Shown: piece after piece, positions 16,712-25,168 of the stretch
How positions within the stretch are numbered: position 1 is the stretch's first letter
Layout: every line of letters starts with the position of its first letter
Source: Lentzea sp. NBRC 105346
Lineage (GTDB): Bacteria; Actinomycetota; Actinomycetes; Mycobacteriales; Pseudonocardiaceae
DNA length: 64,000 nucleotides
Direction of reading: 5' to 3'
Assembly: GCF_030269605.1 (NCBI RefSeq)
Contig: NZ_BSTQ01000027.1
Span: forward strand, 18,787-82,786
Translations under genes and position numbers: made by a program
Notes under the pieces: model-generated
Databases searched by the model: none
What the model was told of the DNA's origin: nothing
The model's input: only the letters and a program-made list of their open reading frames with translations

Positions 16712-17775
16712 CCCCCGACCGCCCCGAGCTGGCCGAGCTGTGGCGCCTGGCCAGGGAGACGATCGAGGCGGGCGGCCGTTCGGCGTTCAGCATCCGCGTT
16801 CCCGACGCCGCCACGGCCGACGCCCTGGCCGAGGTGCTGCGCAAGCCGATCGACCATCCGGCCCGCCGCCAGATCTCGTTGGCCCGCCTGGACGAACACC
16901 TCCGCGCCGCCGGCACGACCCTGGTCGAGGTGCTGGAACGCGTGCACGGCCGCCCGATCGGGATGCAGGCCGCTGCGGAAGCGCCGACGGCCGACGCCGT
17001 GCTGCGGTACGCGCTGCGCGAGCACGGTCTCGCCTCCGCGCCTTGGGCCGCCACGTGGATCGAGCAGGTCCGCCGCTACGGCAAGATCCCCCAGCCCGTA
17101 CTGCCCTTGCTGGCCGCGCAGGCCGCGTCCGTGTTGAGCCGCATGACGTTGAGCGGCATACCTCGCCGTTGGGTGTCGCGGCATGCGTTGGCCGGCAACG
17201 ACTTGGACGACGGCCGCCCGCTGGCGCGCATCGTCCTGCGCGCCGCCGCGCTCGCGCACGGCGTGGACGTGCCGCGCGATCCTCGTGGTTTGTGGGAACG
17301 CTGCGGCGTGGTGCTCGATTCTTGGTCCGACCCGGTGCTCACGTCGGCGGGCTACCTGAAACTGACTGACGCTGTCGAGTTCTCAGAGATCACGGTGTGC
17401 CGGAGCGCGCGGTTGCTGGAGTCCGGTTTTCCCGGGCCGCTGCTGGTGCTCGACCGCGGCGTCACCGCTCCCGCCCGGCACCACCTCGCGCGGCTGGCCG
17501 ACGCGGGCACCCGCATCCGTTGTCACGGCGACTTCACGCCCGACGGCGTGCGGCTGGTCAACGACGTGCTGGCGTGGACGGGCGGTTCGGCTTGGCGCAT
17601 GACGGCGTCCGACTACCGCGACGCTGTCGCCATGTTGATCACGCAGGGCGTGGACCTGCCGACTCTCACCACGCAGCCGCCCGCAGCCTCATGGGATCCC
17701 GATCTGGCCGAGACGATGGCCACCACGGGGTTGCAGGTGACCGAGGAACACCTGCTGCCCCAACTGGTTTCGTAG
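16708..17775 (+). CDS. jetD: Wadjet JetD (DUF2399/Toprim) with altered active site
   Basis: A 355-residue JetD-like protein, start GTG 16708 sharing GTGA with the jetC stop; this excludes longer in-frame extensions inside jetC. N-terminal arm (1-190) is helical; the C-terminal part aligns with the DUF2399 Toprim nuclease domain (ITVCRSARLLES, PLLVLDRG, GTRIRCHGDFTPDGVRLVN, WRMTASDYRDAV). JetD proteins cut DNA once the SMC motor has encircled a plasmid. Family members normally read VCEN and GDFDWPG at these places; here they are VCRS (231-234) and GDFTPDG (274-280), so the Toprim Glu and the second Asp of DxD appear to be lost. Family assignment is firm, nuclease activity doubtful. Confidence 0.85.
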   Translation: MTPDRPELAELWRLARETIEAGGRSAFSIRVPDAATADALAEVLRKPIDHPARRQISLARLDEHLRAAGTTLVEVLERVHGRPIGMQAAAEAPTADAVLRYALREHGLASAPWAATWIEQVRRYGKIPQPVLPLLAAQAASVLSRMTLSGIPRRWVSRHALAGNDLDDGRPLARIVLRAAALAHGVDVPRDPRGLWERCGVVLDSWSDPVLTSAGYLKLTDAVEFSEITVCRSARLLESGFPGPLLVLDRGVTAPARHHLARLADAGTRIRCHGDFTPDGVRLVNDVLAWTGGSAWRMTASDYRDAVAMLITQGVDLPTLTTQPPAASWDPDLAETMATTGLQVTEEHLLPQLVS

Positions 17776-17778
17776 CTG

Positions 17779-18243
17779 TCAGTCCTGCGCGAACCGCCGC
17801 GCCTCCCACCGGCCGTGCCCCTCGAGCAGCTTGCGGCCGATCCGCTTGAGGTCCGCGATGTCCCGCTCGCTCAGCAGAGCGGTGAACTCCTCCGCCAATG
17901 ACTCGCGGTACACCCGCCCGGTCGTCTCCGCGACCATCGACTCACCGAGGTCGGTGAGCACGGCATAGACGAGCCGCCGGTTGTCCGGCGGCTGCTCGCG
18001 CACCACCCAGCCGCGCTTGACCAGCCGTTCCACCAGCCGCGTCACGCCGGACGGGGAGATCGCGAGCAGCTCGGCCAGCTCGAGCATGCGCAGCCGGCCC
18101 TCGTGCATCCGCAACCGGTACAACGCCGAGTGCTCCAGCAGCGAACAGCCCGCGACGGACTCCATGCGCTGGTCGAGCGCCTCGCTGACCGCCTCCACGC
18201 CCTGCTGCGCGTACAGCCACGCGTAGATCGCCTCCGAGTTCAC
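17779..18243 (-). CDS. MarR-family transcriptional regulator
   Basis: A 154-residue winged-helix regulator. The recognition helix region ELAELLAISPSGVTRLVERL and wing VREQPPDNRRLVYAVLTDLG are canonical MarR. Start GTG 18243. It is divergent from an NmrA-like reductase with about 50 bp between, so it probably represses that gene and itself in response to a phenolic or electrophilic ligand. Its stop is 3 nt from the stop of jetD on the other strand, so it is not part of the Wadjet operon. Confidence 0.92.
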   Translation of the reverse strand: MNSEAIYAWLYAQQGVEAVSEALDQRMESVAGCSLLEHSALYRLRMHEGRLRMLELAELLAISPSGVTRLVERLVKRGWVVREQPPDNRRLVYAVLTDLGESMVAETTGRVYRESLAEEFTALLSERDIADLKRIGRKLLEGHGRWEARRFAQD

Positions 18244-18265
18244 GGACGGCAGCCTATCAACAGAC

Positions 18266-18292
18266 TTGACACCGGTATATTTTCATCGTCAA
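18266..18292 (+). promoter_or_regulatory. possible promoter/operator of the MarR-NmrA divergent pair
   Basis: TTGACA lies at 18266-18271. TTGAC (18266-18270) and GTCAA (18288-18292) form an inverted repeat with a 17-base spacer. A -10-like TCAAAT at 18289-18294 is 17 bases from the -35 and would place transcription start at about GTG 18302, giving a leaderless mRNA. Weak evidence from pattern only. Confidence 0.25.
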
Positions 18293-19078
18293 ATGTTGCT
18301 CGTGAAAATCACCGTAACCGGCGCCACCGGCGCCCAGGGCGGCGCCGTCGCCCGCGTCGCCGCCCAACACGGCCACGAAGTGAGCCGCATGACCCGCAAC
18401 CCGAAGGGACCGCAGGACGTCTACGGCGACTTCGACCGACCCGAGACACTCGGGCCCGCATTCGCCCAAGCCGACGCGGTCTTCCTCGTCACGACGCCGT
18501 TCGGCGCGAACTGCGAGATCGAGACACAGCGCGGCATCGCCGCCGTCGACGCCGCGAAACACGCGCACGTCGTGTTCACCTCGGCCACCAACGCCGACCG
18601 CGGCACCGGCATCCCGCACTTCGACAGCAAGCAGAAGATCGAACGCCACCTTCAACAAACCCATCCACAGTGGACGGTTCTCGGGCCGGCCGCGTTCATG
18701 GACGACAAGCCGAGCCTGCGGCTGCCGATCCCGCCGGACCTCAAGCTGCACCTCATCGCGGTCGACGACATCGCCGCGATGGCCGTGCTGGCCATGGAGA
18801 ACCCCGAGCGGTTCCACAACAAGCGCATCGACATCGCGGGCGACCTGCTCACCGGCCCCGAGATGGCCGAGATCCTCGGCACCGAGTTCCAGGAAGCCTC
18901 ACTCGAAGAAGCCGAGCGCTACTCCCACGACCTCGCCGCGATGTTCCGCTACTTCACCGAGGTCGGCCTGGAGGTGGACATCGAAGCACTGAAAACCGAC
19001 TATCCCGAGATCGCCTGGCACACCTACGCGGACTGGGTCAGCCGATCCCGGACTCCAGCAGGTCGCACACCTCGTTGA
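18293..19078 (+). CDS. NmrA-like NAD(P)-binding oxidoreductase
   Basis: A protein of about 261 residues with an N-terminal Rossmann fold (ITVTGATGAQGGAVARVAA), FVTT-like core (VFLVTTPFG) and C-terminal NmrA region (LHLIAVDDIAAMAVLAMEN). Atypical SDR proteins of this type sense or reduce using NADPH, often as quinone or azo-type reductases. The start is ATG 18293 or GTG 18302, the latter giving the usual VKITVTGATG beginning. It is divergent from the MarR gene, a common regulator-enzyme pair. Its 3' end overlaps the convergent TetR gene by 41 bp. Confidence 0.86.
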   Translation: MLLVKITVTGATGAQGGAVARVAAQHGHEVSRMTRNPKGPQDVYGDFDRPETLGPAFAQADAVFLVTTPFGANCEIETQRGIAAVDAAKHAHVVFTSATNADRGTGIPHFDSKQKIERHLQQTHPQWTVLGPAAFMDDKPSLRLPIPPDLKLHLIAVDDIAAMAVLAMENPERFHNKRIDIAGDLLTGPEMAEILGTEFQEASLEEAERYSHDLAAMFRYFTEVGLEVDIEALKTDYPEIAWHTYADWVSRSRTPAGRTPR

Positions 19079-19625
19079 TGTTCCGCACCTGCACCGGACA
19101 GAGCTCGTCGACGCTCATACCGCCGGCCAGCGCCCGCATCGCCGACGCGTACAGCTGGCGGATCGCCGTCGACACCGCACCGGCTACGACCGCGGCGCGA
19201 ATCGGACCGTAGTCGGCGACCAGTTCGGCGGCCATGACGTCCTGCGCTTCCTCGTTCATCTCGCGGGCTCGCGCCAGCAGCGCGGGGCTGTCCCACACGA
19301 CCTGCCAGAAGTGGTGCAGGCCCTCCCGCACACCGCTGTACGGGTGGCGCTCCTCGACCAGCTCCAGCAGCGTCGATCGCAACGCGGGCACGAGCGGGCG
19401 CCGCCGCGCCAGCTCGACCAGCAGCTCCTGCAGCGCCGCCTGGCGGTCGAAGAACAGGTCCTCCTTGCGGGGGAAGTAGTTGAAGACCGTCATCTTCGAG
19501 ACGTTGGCCGCCGAAGCGATCTCGGCGACGGTGACGTTGTCGAAGCCGCGCTCGATGAACATCGCGGTCGCCACCCCCGAGATCAGCTCGCGCGTCGCCC
19601 GCTTCTTGTCCTCCCGCAGACCCAT
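19038..19625 (-). CDS. TetR-family transcriptional regulator
   Basis: A 195-residue TetR regulator. The DNA-binding domain is at residues about 8-55 (FDNVTVAEIASAANVSKMTV then FNYFPRKEDLFF). The C-terminal ligand domain is of the generic TetR_C type. It is divergent from a flavin monooxygenase at 19706, a pairing typical of drug- or aromatic-responsive repression. A TATAAG box at 19634-19639 on its strand lies only 8 bases from the ATG, so its transcript may be leaderless; the box overlaps the tandem repeats that could be its operator. Confidence 0.92.
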   Translation of the reverse strand: MGLREDKKRATRELISGVATAMFIERGFDNVTVAEIASAANVSKMTVFNYFPRKEDLFFDRQAALQELLVELARRRPLVPALRSTLLELVEERHPYSGVREGLHHFWQVVWDSPALLARAREMNEEAQDVMAAELVADYGPIRAAVVAGAVSTAIRQLYASAMRALAGGMSVDELCPVQVRNINEVCDLLESGIG

Positions 19626-19636
19626 GCCGGGATCTT

Positions 19637-19670
19637 ATACCGAGATGAAAGATAGACCGAGCTAAAAGAT
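19637..19670. promoter_or_regulatory. tandem 17-bp repeats between tetR and monooxygenase genes
   Basis: Two adjacent direct repeats, 19637-19653 and 19654-19670, agree at 14 of 17 positions (core ACCGAG then AAAGAT); a weaker third copy may follow at 19671-19687. They lie between the two divergent starts and overlap the likely -10 box of the regulator. Best read as a regulator binding region for both genes. Confidence 0.4.
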
Positions 19671-19705
19671 TGACTCAGTACAAGATTGTCCGGCATGGTG
19701 GAGCC

Positions 19706-21127
19706 ATGGACTACGAAGTGGTGATCGCGGGGGCGGGTCCGGTCGGCCTTCTGCTGGCGTGTGAGCTGCGGCTGCACGGCGTGCGGGTGGTCGTCCTCGA
19801 GCGGCTCACCGCACCGAGCAACATCATCAAGGCGGGCGCGATCAGCGGCCGCACCGCCGCGTCGCTGGACCGGCGCGGGCTGACCGAGGAGATCTCCAAG
19901 GTGGCGGCCGCCGCGGCGGGCACCCTGCATGCCAACGTGAAGGCGTTGTTCAGCAACGGAAAGGTGCTCGGAGGTCACTTCGCCGGGATCTTCAAACTGA
20001 CCGGCATGGGCGGGCCGGCCATGATGATCGGGCAGCCGGACCTCGAACGGATCCTTGCCGCGCGGGCCGCCGAGCTCGGCGTCGAAGTCCGGCGCGGCCA
20101 CGAGGTGACCGTGCTCGAGCAGGACGACGACGGCGTCACGGTCGACGGGATCCGCGCGCGGTACCTGGTCGGCTGCGACGGTGGCCGGAGCAGCGTGCGC
20201 AAGCTCGCGGGCTTCGACTTCCCCGGCACGGGACCGACGATCACCGGCCACCAGGCGATGGTCGAACTGGCCGACCCGGAGAAGCTGAACCTCGGCTGGC
20301 ACCGCACTCCGGTCGGGATGTACGCCTTCGGCCCGACACCCGGCCGGATCCTCACCGTCGAGTTCGACGGCCCGCCGGAGAACCGCGAGGTGACGCTGGA
20401 GGAGCTGCAGGCGAGCTTGCGGCACGTCAGCGGCACCGACGTGACGATCACGAAGGTGCACACCGCCACCCGCTGGACGGACAACGCGCGGCAGGTCACG
20501 ACCTACCGAATCGGCCGCGTACTGCTCGCGGGCGACGCGGCGCACATCCACTCGCCGTTCGGCGGACAGGGCCTCAACACCGGCCTGCAGGACGCGATGA
20601 ACCTGGGGTGGAAGCTCGCCGCCGCACTGCGCGGCCGCGACGACCTGCTCGACACCTACACCGCCGAACGGCACCCGGTCGGCGAGGTCGTCGTCGACAA
20701 CACGAGGGCTCAGGTCGCACTGTTGCGGCCGGACGAGCAGACCACCGCGTTGCGTGAGCTGTTCAGCGAGTTGCTCGACATTCCGGAGGTCAACGAGCGG
20801 ATCTCCGCGATGATGCAGGCCACCGACATCCGGTACGACGTCGGCTGCGACCACCCGCTCGCCGGGCGGTTCGTGCCCGACCTGAAGCTCGGCGAGCAGC
20901 GGCTGGCGGAGCTGCTGCGCGACGGCACGCCGGTGTTCCTCGACGTCACCGACGACGAGGAACTGCGCAAGGCGGCAGGGCACATCAGGGTCGTCACCGC
21001 CGAATGTCCTGAGTGGACCGAGCCGGTGCTGGTGCGGCCGGACGGTTACGCGGCCTGGGTGGGTGCCGCGGCGGAAGGCCTGCGGGACAGCGTCGAGCGC
21101 TGGTTCACGCCCACAGCAGCCGCGTGA
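19706..21127 (+). CDS. FAD-dependent aromatic hydroxylase (PHBH family)
   Basis: A 473-residue class A flavoprotein monooxygenase. GxGxxG FAD motif VIAGAGPVGLLLACEL at residues 6-21, DG motif YLVGCDGGRSSVRKLAG near 155, and GD motif VLLAGDAAHIHSPFGGQGLN near 275; a thioredoxin-like C-terminal tail is degenerate. The closest recognisable types are polyketide hydroxylases and rifampicin-type monooxygenases; no polyketide genes are nearby, so drug or aromatic detoxification under the divergent TetR is the better guess. ATG 19706 has GGAG three bases before it and fits the family start; an upstream ATG at 19694 is out of frame with it. The last 23 bp overlap the AraC gene. Confidence 0.88.
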   Translation: MDYEVVIAGAGPVGLLLACELRLHGVRVVVLERLTAPSNIIKAGAISGRTAASLDRRGLTEEISKVAAAAAGTLHANVKALFSNGKVLGGHFAGIFKLTGMGGPAMMIGQPDLERILAARAAELGVEVRRGHEVTVLEQDDDGVTVDGIRARYLVGCDGGRSSVRKLAGFDFPGTGPTITGHQAMVELADPEKLNLGWHRTPVGMYAFGPTPGRILTVEFDGPPENREVTLEELQASLRHVSGTDVTITKVHTATRWTDNARQVTTYRIGRVLLAGDAAHIHSPFGGQGLNTGLQDAMNLGWKLAAALRGRDDLLDTYTAERHPVGEVVVDNTRAQVALLRPDEQTTALRELFSELLDIPEVNERISAMMQATDIRYDVGCDHPLAGRFVPDLKLGEQRLAELLRDGTPVFLDVTDDEELRKAAGHIRVVTAECPEWTEPVLVRPDGYAAWVGAAAEGLRDSVERWFTPTAAA

Positions 21128-21881
21128 GCCGGCGCACGCCCGCGTGATCCAGTACGGACGGGCTGCCGCCGTAGGCACTCGGCGGCAGCCCGTACAACGC
21201 GGTGAACCGGTGTGAGAAGTGGCTGACGTCGGCGAACCCGCACTGCCTCGCCACCGCCTCGACGGTGAGGTCGGTGCGGGTCAGCAACGTCTCGGCCCGC
21301 GAGCAGCGGACCCGTTCCAGTGCGGCGGCGACGCTGACCCCGAACTCCGCCTGGAAGAGCCGGTTCAGGTAGCCACGGGTGACCGAGGCCGCCGACGCCA
21401 GATCGTGCACGCTGATCCGCGGTAACGGCAGGTCCGCCCACACTGCCCGCAGGAACAAGACCACCGCGCGCAGCGTGCCCGTCACCGGTTCCTCGACGGG
21501 GTCGGCGAGCACGACGGAGACGAGGTAGCGCAGGGTCTCGTCGACGGCGAACCCGGCCAGCAGGTACGCGCACAGCCCGCCCACCGGGTTGTCGCCGGTC
21601 ATCCGCATGAACCGCGGGCCGTCGACCGGGCTGCCGACGAACGATGGTCCGAAGTGGACGTACCCGTGCCGGGACGGGTGTACCGGATCCCAGTCGAAGC
21701 CGTGCTCGAACCCCGGTGGGATCAGCAGCAGCTCCCCCGGTGTCAGGAAGAACGTCTCGGCGCGCGTCACCAGCGAAGCCCGGCCACGCAGCATCCAGAC
21801 GAACTCGTAGTCGTCGATGACGCGCAACGGCATGCGCGCACCCGCCGGGTAGTCCGCGACCGCTGGTGTACATCCAGACAA
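21105..21881 (-). CDS. AraC-family transcriptional regulator
   Basis: A 258-residue regulator with an N-terminal cupin-like AraC_binding domain (VIDDYEFVWMLRGRA, LTPGELLLIPPGFEHGF) and a C-terminal double HTH (SVHDLASAASVTRGYLNRLF; LTVEAVARQCGFADVSHFSH). It is divergent from a phytanoyl-CoA dioxygenase-like gene, which it may activate; the regulator is of the type that responds to sugars or small carbohydrates. A shorter start at M17 (21833) is possible, but the preceding residues fit the family. Confidence 0.9.
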   Translation of the reverse strand: MSGCTPAVADYPAGARMPLRVIDDYEFVWMLRGRASLVTRAETFFLTPGELLLIPPGFEHGFDWDPVHPSRHGYVHFGPSFVGSPVDGPRFMRMTGDNPVGGLCAYLLAGFAVDETLRYLVSVVLADPVEEPVTGTLRAVVLFLRAVWADLPLPRISVHDLASAASVTRGYLNRLFQAEFGVSVAAALERVRCSRAETLLTRTDLTVEAVARQCGFADVSHFSHRFTALYGLPPSAYGGSPSVLDHAGVRRLTRLLWA

Positions 21882-21937
21882 AGATTAGCCTCTCCAACAC
21901 ATGGTGCCAGCCAAGTCGAACACCTGAGTATGCACAT

Positions 21938-22765
21938 GTGAGCAACTACGCGCAGGACGGCTTCATGGTCGTCGACAACGTGCTGTCCCCCGGCCTGCTT
22001 GCCGAGGTGCGGGCCGAGGCGACCTCGATCTGCCGTGGTGACCGCGGCGCGATCGAAGGTGTCGAGCTCGCTGGCCCGGTCCAATCCGACACAGCCGTGC
22101 TCCGCAAGTACTTGTGCGTCCACTTCCCGCACAAGATCTCGAAGCTGCTGTACGACGTCGCGGTCCTGCCGAAGATCGCGGGCGTGCTGACCGGCGTGAT
22201 CGGGCCGAACGTCAAGATGATGCAGTCGATGTTGTTCATCAAGGCCGAGGGCAAGCCCGGCCAGGCGTGGCACCAGGACGAGACGCACATCCCGACGCGC
22301 GACCAGTCCCTGACCGCCGTGTGGATCGCGCTCGACGACGCGACGGTCGAGAACGGCTGCCTCTGGGTGCTGCCCGGCTCACACCGGCGGAAGTTCCTCT
22401 ACCCGGACCGCGAACAGCACGATGCCCGGTTCGACTGCACCAAGGAAGCCCACGGGTTCACCGACGAGGACGCGATTCCCGTTGAGCTCGAAGCGGGATC
22501 GGCGCTCGTGTTCGACGGGCACCTGCTGCACCGGTCGTTGCCCAACACCGGCAAGCACGGCATGCGCCGCGCCTACGTCACGCACTACATGAGCGCGGAC
22601 TCACTGCTGCCCTGGTTCCCGCCCGGTCCCGGCGACAGCATGGGCACCGTCGACCACCGCGACATCGTCATGGTCGCCGGCGAGGATCCGTACGCCTTCA
22701 AGGGAATCACCGACGTCATGCGCCCGCACGTCCGCCCGGCCGGTGAAGGTGGTTGCGTGCGTTAG
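21938..22765 (+). CDS. phytanoyl-CoA dioxygenase-family Fe(II)/2OG oxygenase
   Basis: About 275 residues. The iron site is visible as HQD in WHQDETHIPTRD (HxD) and the distal His in FDGHLLHRSLPN, with Arg near RAYVTHY for 2-oxoglutarate. Members hydroxylate lipids, natural products or small metabolites; the substrate here cannot be told. GTG 21938 was chosen because the earliest in-frame ATG (21866) would overlap the divergent AraC gene start and its residues are unlike the family. Paired with the AraC regulator, and ends 4 nt into the convergent NudC gene. Confidence 0.85.
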   Translation: MSNYAQDGFMVVDNVLSPGLLAEVRAEATSICRGDRGAIEGVELAGPVQSDTAVLRKYLCVHFPHKISKLLYDVAVLPKIAGVLTGVIGPNVKMMQSMLFIKAEGKPGQAWHQDETHIPTRDQSLTAVWIALDDATVENGCLWVLPGSHRRKFLYPDREQHDARFDCTKEAHGFTDEDAIPVELEAGSALVFDGHLLHRSLPNTGKHGMRRAYVTHYMSADSLLPWFPPGPGDSMGTVDHRDIVMVAGEDPYAFKGITDVMRPHVRPAGEGGCVR

Positions 22766-23709
22766 TCGAGAGCCGCCCAGGACTGCAGCATCCGGAAGGC
22801 GATGGACGCACCGCCCGCGAGGTGCAGGCCGGGCACGCTGCCCGGTTGGTTGATCGCCTGCCGGACGAGGTCGCGCGACACCCACCGGGCCTCGGCGATC
22901 TCGCCCTCGGCGGGACGCAGCTCGGCACCGTGGTCCGCGACCGCCTCGAAGCCGATCATCAGCGACCGCGGGAACGGCCACGGCTGGCTGCCGAGGTAAC
23001 GGATCGACCGGACCTCGACGCCGACCTCCTCGAGGATCTCCCGCGCGACGCAGGCCTCCAGCGACTCACCGGACTCGACGAACCCGGCGAGCACGGAGAA
23101 CCGGCCCTCCGGCCATTCCACGCCACGCGCGAGCAGGACCTGGTCCGCGCCGTCGTGCACGAGGCAGATCACGGCGGCGTCCGTGCGCGGGTACTCCTCG
23201 CGTTCGCAACCGGAGCAGAACCGCACCCAGCCGGACTTCTCGACCGTCGTCGGGGCTCCGCACTTGGCGCAGAACCGCGCGATCCGATGCCACTGGAACA
23301 ACGCGGCCGCCGTCGTGAACAACCCGGCGGAGGTGTCGTCCAAAGTGGCCCCGGACTGACGCAGGTCGAGCCACTGCGGTTCGTCCGTGAGCTCCGGGTA
23401 CGTCCAGGCCCGGCTCTGCATCGGCTCTTCGGTCTCCTCCGCCGGAAGCGGAACAGCCCAGTACGCGACGCCGTCCTGTTCGCCGAGCAGCACCGCGTTG
23501 TGCGGCGGCTGGTCGCCGAACTCCGTGGCGGCCCGATCGACCACCCGCGTGCCGCGGTCGGACACCAGGGTCCGGCCGCGCACGTCGACCACGATCACGC
23601 GCGACTTCGGCCACAGCTGCTTCAGCTTCTCGTCGTCGCCGCGCAGCGGCTCCTGCCGGTCGATCGTGTACCGCGACAGCGCGGGGAGGCCGATCAGGTC
23701 AAAGCTCAA
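22762..23709 (-). CDS. nudC: NAD+ diphosphatase NudC
   Basis: A 315-residue Nudix hydrolase that splits NAD(H), and in several bacteria removes NAD caps from RNA. A zinc-ribbon is visible (CAKCG and CSGC, about residues 155-180), then the Nudix box GFVESGESLEACVAREILEE and the NudC-specific SQPWPFPRSLM motif. The start is a TTG at 23709 that overlaps the upstream M16 gene stop (TTGA); the residues before it do not fit the family. This makes it the last gene of an M16-M16-nudC operon and translationally coupled. Confidence 0.93.
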   Translation of the reverse strand: MSFDLIGLPALSRYTIDRQEPLRGDDEKLKQLWPKSRVIVVDVRGRTLVSDRGTRVVDRAATEFGDQPPHNAVLLGEQDGVAYWAVPLPAEETEEPMQSRAWTYPELTDEPQWLDLRQSGATLDDTSAGLFTTAAALFQWHRIARFCAKCGAPTTVEKSGWVRFCSGCEREEYPRTDAAVICLVHDGADQVLLARGVEWPEGRFSVLAGFVESGESLEACVAREILEEVGVEVRSIRYLGSQPWPFPRSLMIGFEAVADHGAELRPAEGEIAEARWVSRDLVRQAINQPGSVPGLHLAGGASIAFRMLQSWAALD

Positions 23710-25094
23710 GGAAGGATGATCCCACCCAAGGCCTTCAGCTTCGGAGCGAGTTTCGTCGCATCTCCAACCACGACACCGGTGAAGTTGCCGGGGGCGAAGA
23801 ACTCCAGCGCGACGTTCGCGACCTCCTCTGCGGTCACCTTCTGCAGCCGCTCGGGGTGCCCGACGAACCATTCGACACCGAGCCCGAGCCCGGCGAGGTT
23901 CACCAGGAACGAGGCCAGTCCCGCCTGCGAGGACGTGGTGGTGAGCAGCGAGCCGATCGCGTACCGGCGCGCGGTGTCCACTTCGGACTCCGTCGGCGGC
24001 ACGAGGCCCAGCTTCGCCAGCTCGTAGCGGGTCTCCAGCAGCGCCGCCGCGGTGACGTCGCTCGCGGTGTCCGCGTCCACGCCGAGCGTCGCGCCGTGCG
24101 CCGTGAACTCCGGGTGCGACCGCGCGCTGTAGGTGTAGCCCTTGTCCTCGCGGATGTTCTCCACGAGCCGGCTGGAGAAGAAGCCGCCGAACACCAGGTT
24201 CGCCACCTGCAGCGCCGGGTAGCGCGGGTCGGTGCGCGTGATCGCCTGCGCCGACAACCGGATCTGCGACTGCACCGCGCCCGGCCGGTTCACCAGCACG
24301 AGGTCGCCACCCTGAACGGGCGGCAACGGCGCCAGCTCCTGGGCCGTACCCTCGCCCTGCCAGTCCTTGAGCGCATCCTGAATCGCGCTGACCGCCTGCT
24401 CCGGCTCGACGTCGCCGACGATCGCCAGCACCGAGCCGCGCGGCAGCAACGCCTTGGCGTGCAACGCCCGCACGTCCTCGCGGGAGACCTTGGCGACCTC
24501 GTCGGCCTCGGGCATCTCCTTGGCGTACGGGTGGTCGCCGTAGAGGTGCTTCTGCAGCGCCTCGCGCGCGATGACGTTCGGCTGCGACCGGGCGAGCATG
24601 ATCCGCTCGACCAGGCGGGTGCGCTCGCGCTCGACCTCGTCGGCCGGGTAGACCGCGCCGGTCAGCACGTCGCGCAGCACGTCGAGGAGCGTGTCCAGAC
24701 CGCTGGCGAGCGCGCTGCCGGAGATGCTCAGCCGCTCCGGGTCGACCACGGAGTCCAGCTCGCCGCCGACCAGCGCGAGCTCGGTGTCGATCTGCACGCG
24801 ATCACGGGTGGCGGTGCCGGTCAGGACCGTGTTCGCCAGGATCTCCGCCTGGGCGGAGTGCAGGCTGTCCTTCGTGCTCTGCGCGGGGTCCGCGAACGGC
24901 ACCCGGAGCCGGACCTCGACCATCGGCACGGTCGCGCGGCGCACCGCGATGACGCGCAGGCCGTTGGGCAGCACGGTGTCCACATGGGACAGATCCGCGG
25001 GCGGCTGCTGCGTGCCCAGATCGGGGAGGGGGCGCGGGCCCAGCTCCGTGCGGCCGATCTCCTCGGCGGAGCGGTGGGTTGCCGGGGCGCTCAC
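23706..25094 (-). CDS. M16 peptidase-family subunit lacking the zinc motif
   Basis: A 462-residue M16 (pitrilysin/insulinase) protein. It has the family fold (VLPNGLRVIAVRR at about 42, VGDVEPEQAVSAIQDAL, DKGYTYSARS) but the HxxEH zinc site is replaced by LHSAQAEILA, so it is the non-catalytic partner. The C-terminal half keeps the Arg/Tyr pair (GYTYSAR) that contacts substrate in catalytic/non-catalytic pairs. It most likely dimerises with the catalytic M16 protein encoded at 25326. GTG start at 25094, followed 3' by nudC through a TTGA overlap. The 231-bp gap to its partner is filled by tandem repeats. Confidence 0.9.
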   Translation of the reverse strand: MSAPATHRSAEEIGRTELGPRPLPDLGTQQPPADLSHVDTVLPNGLRVIAVRRATVPMVEVRLRVPFADPAQSTKDSLHSAQAEILANTVLTGTATRDRVQIDTELALVGGELDSVVDPERLSISGSALASGLDTLLDVLRDVLTGAVYPADEVERERTRLVERIMLARSQPNVIAREALQKHLYGDHPYAKEMPEADEVAKVSREDVRALHAKALLPRGSVLAIVGDVEPEQAVSAIQDALKDWQGEGTAQELAPLPPVQGGDLVLVNRPGAVQSQIRLSAQAITRTDPRYPALQVANLVFGGFFSSRLVENIREDKGYTYSARSHPEFTAHGATLGVDADTASDVTAAALLETRYELAKLGLVPPTESEVDTARRYAIGSLLTTTSSQAGLASFLVNLAGLGLGVEWFVGHPERLQKVTAEEVANVALEFFAPGNFTGVVVGDATKLAPKLKALGGIILP

Positions 25095-25168
25095 TCGGTT
25101 CCTCCGTTGGTCGCGTGCTGGTTGTCCACAGCCGGGCAGTTGTCCACAGGCCGGCCGCTGCAGCCCTC

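Noticed and set aside
10024..17775. Wadjet operon as part of a recent genomic island
   Set aside because: No flanking tRNA, integrase or direct repeats, and codon and base use look like the neighbours.
19706..21127. Polyketide tailoring function for the monooxygenase
   Set aside because: The protein resembles such hydroxylases, but no polyketide synthase or other pathway gene is near; a detoxification role under the TetR regulator is equally likely.
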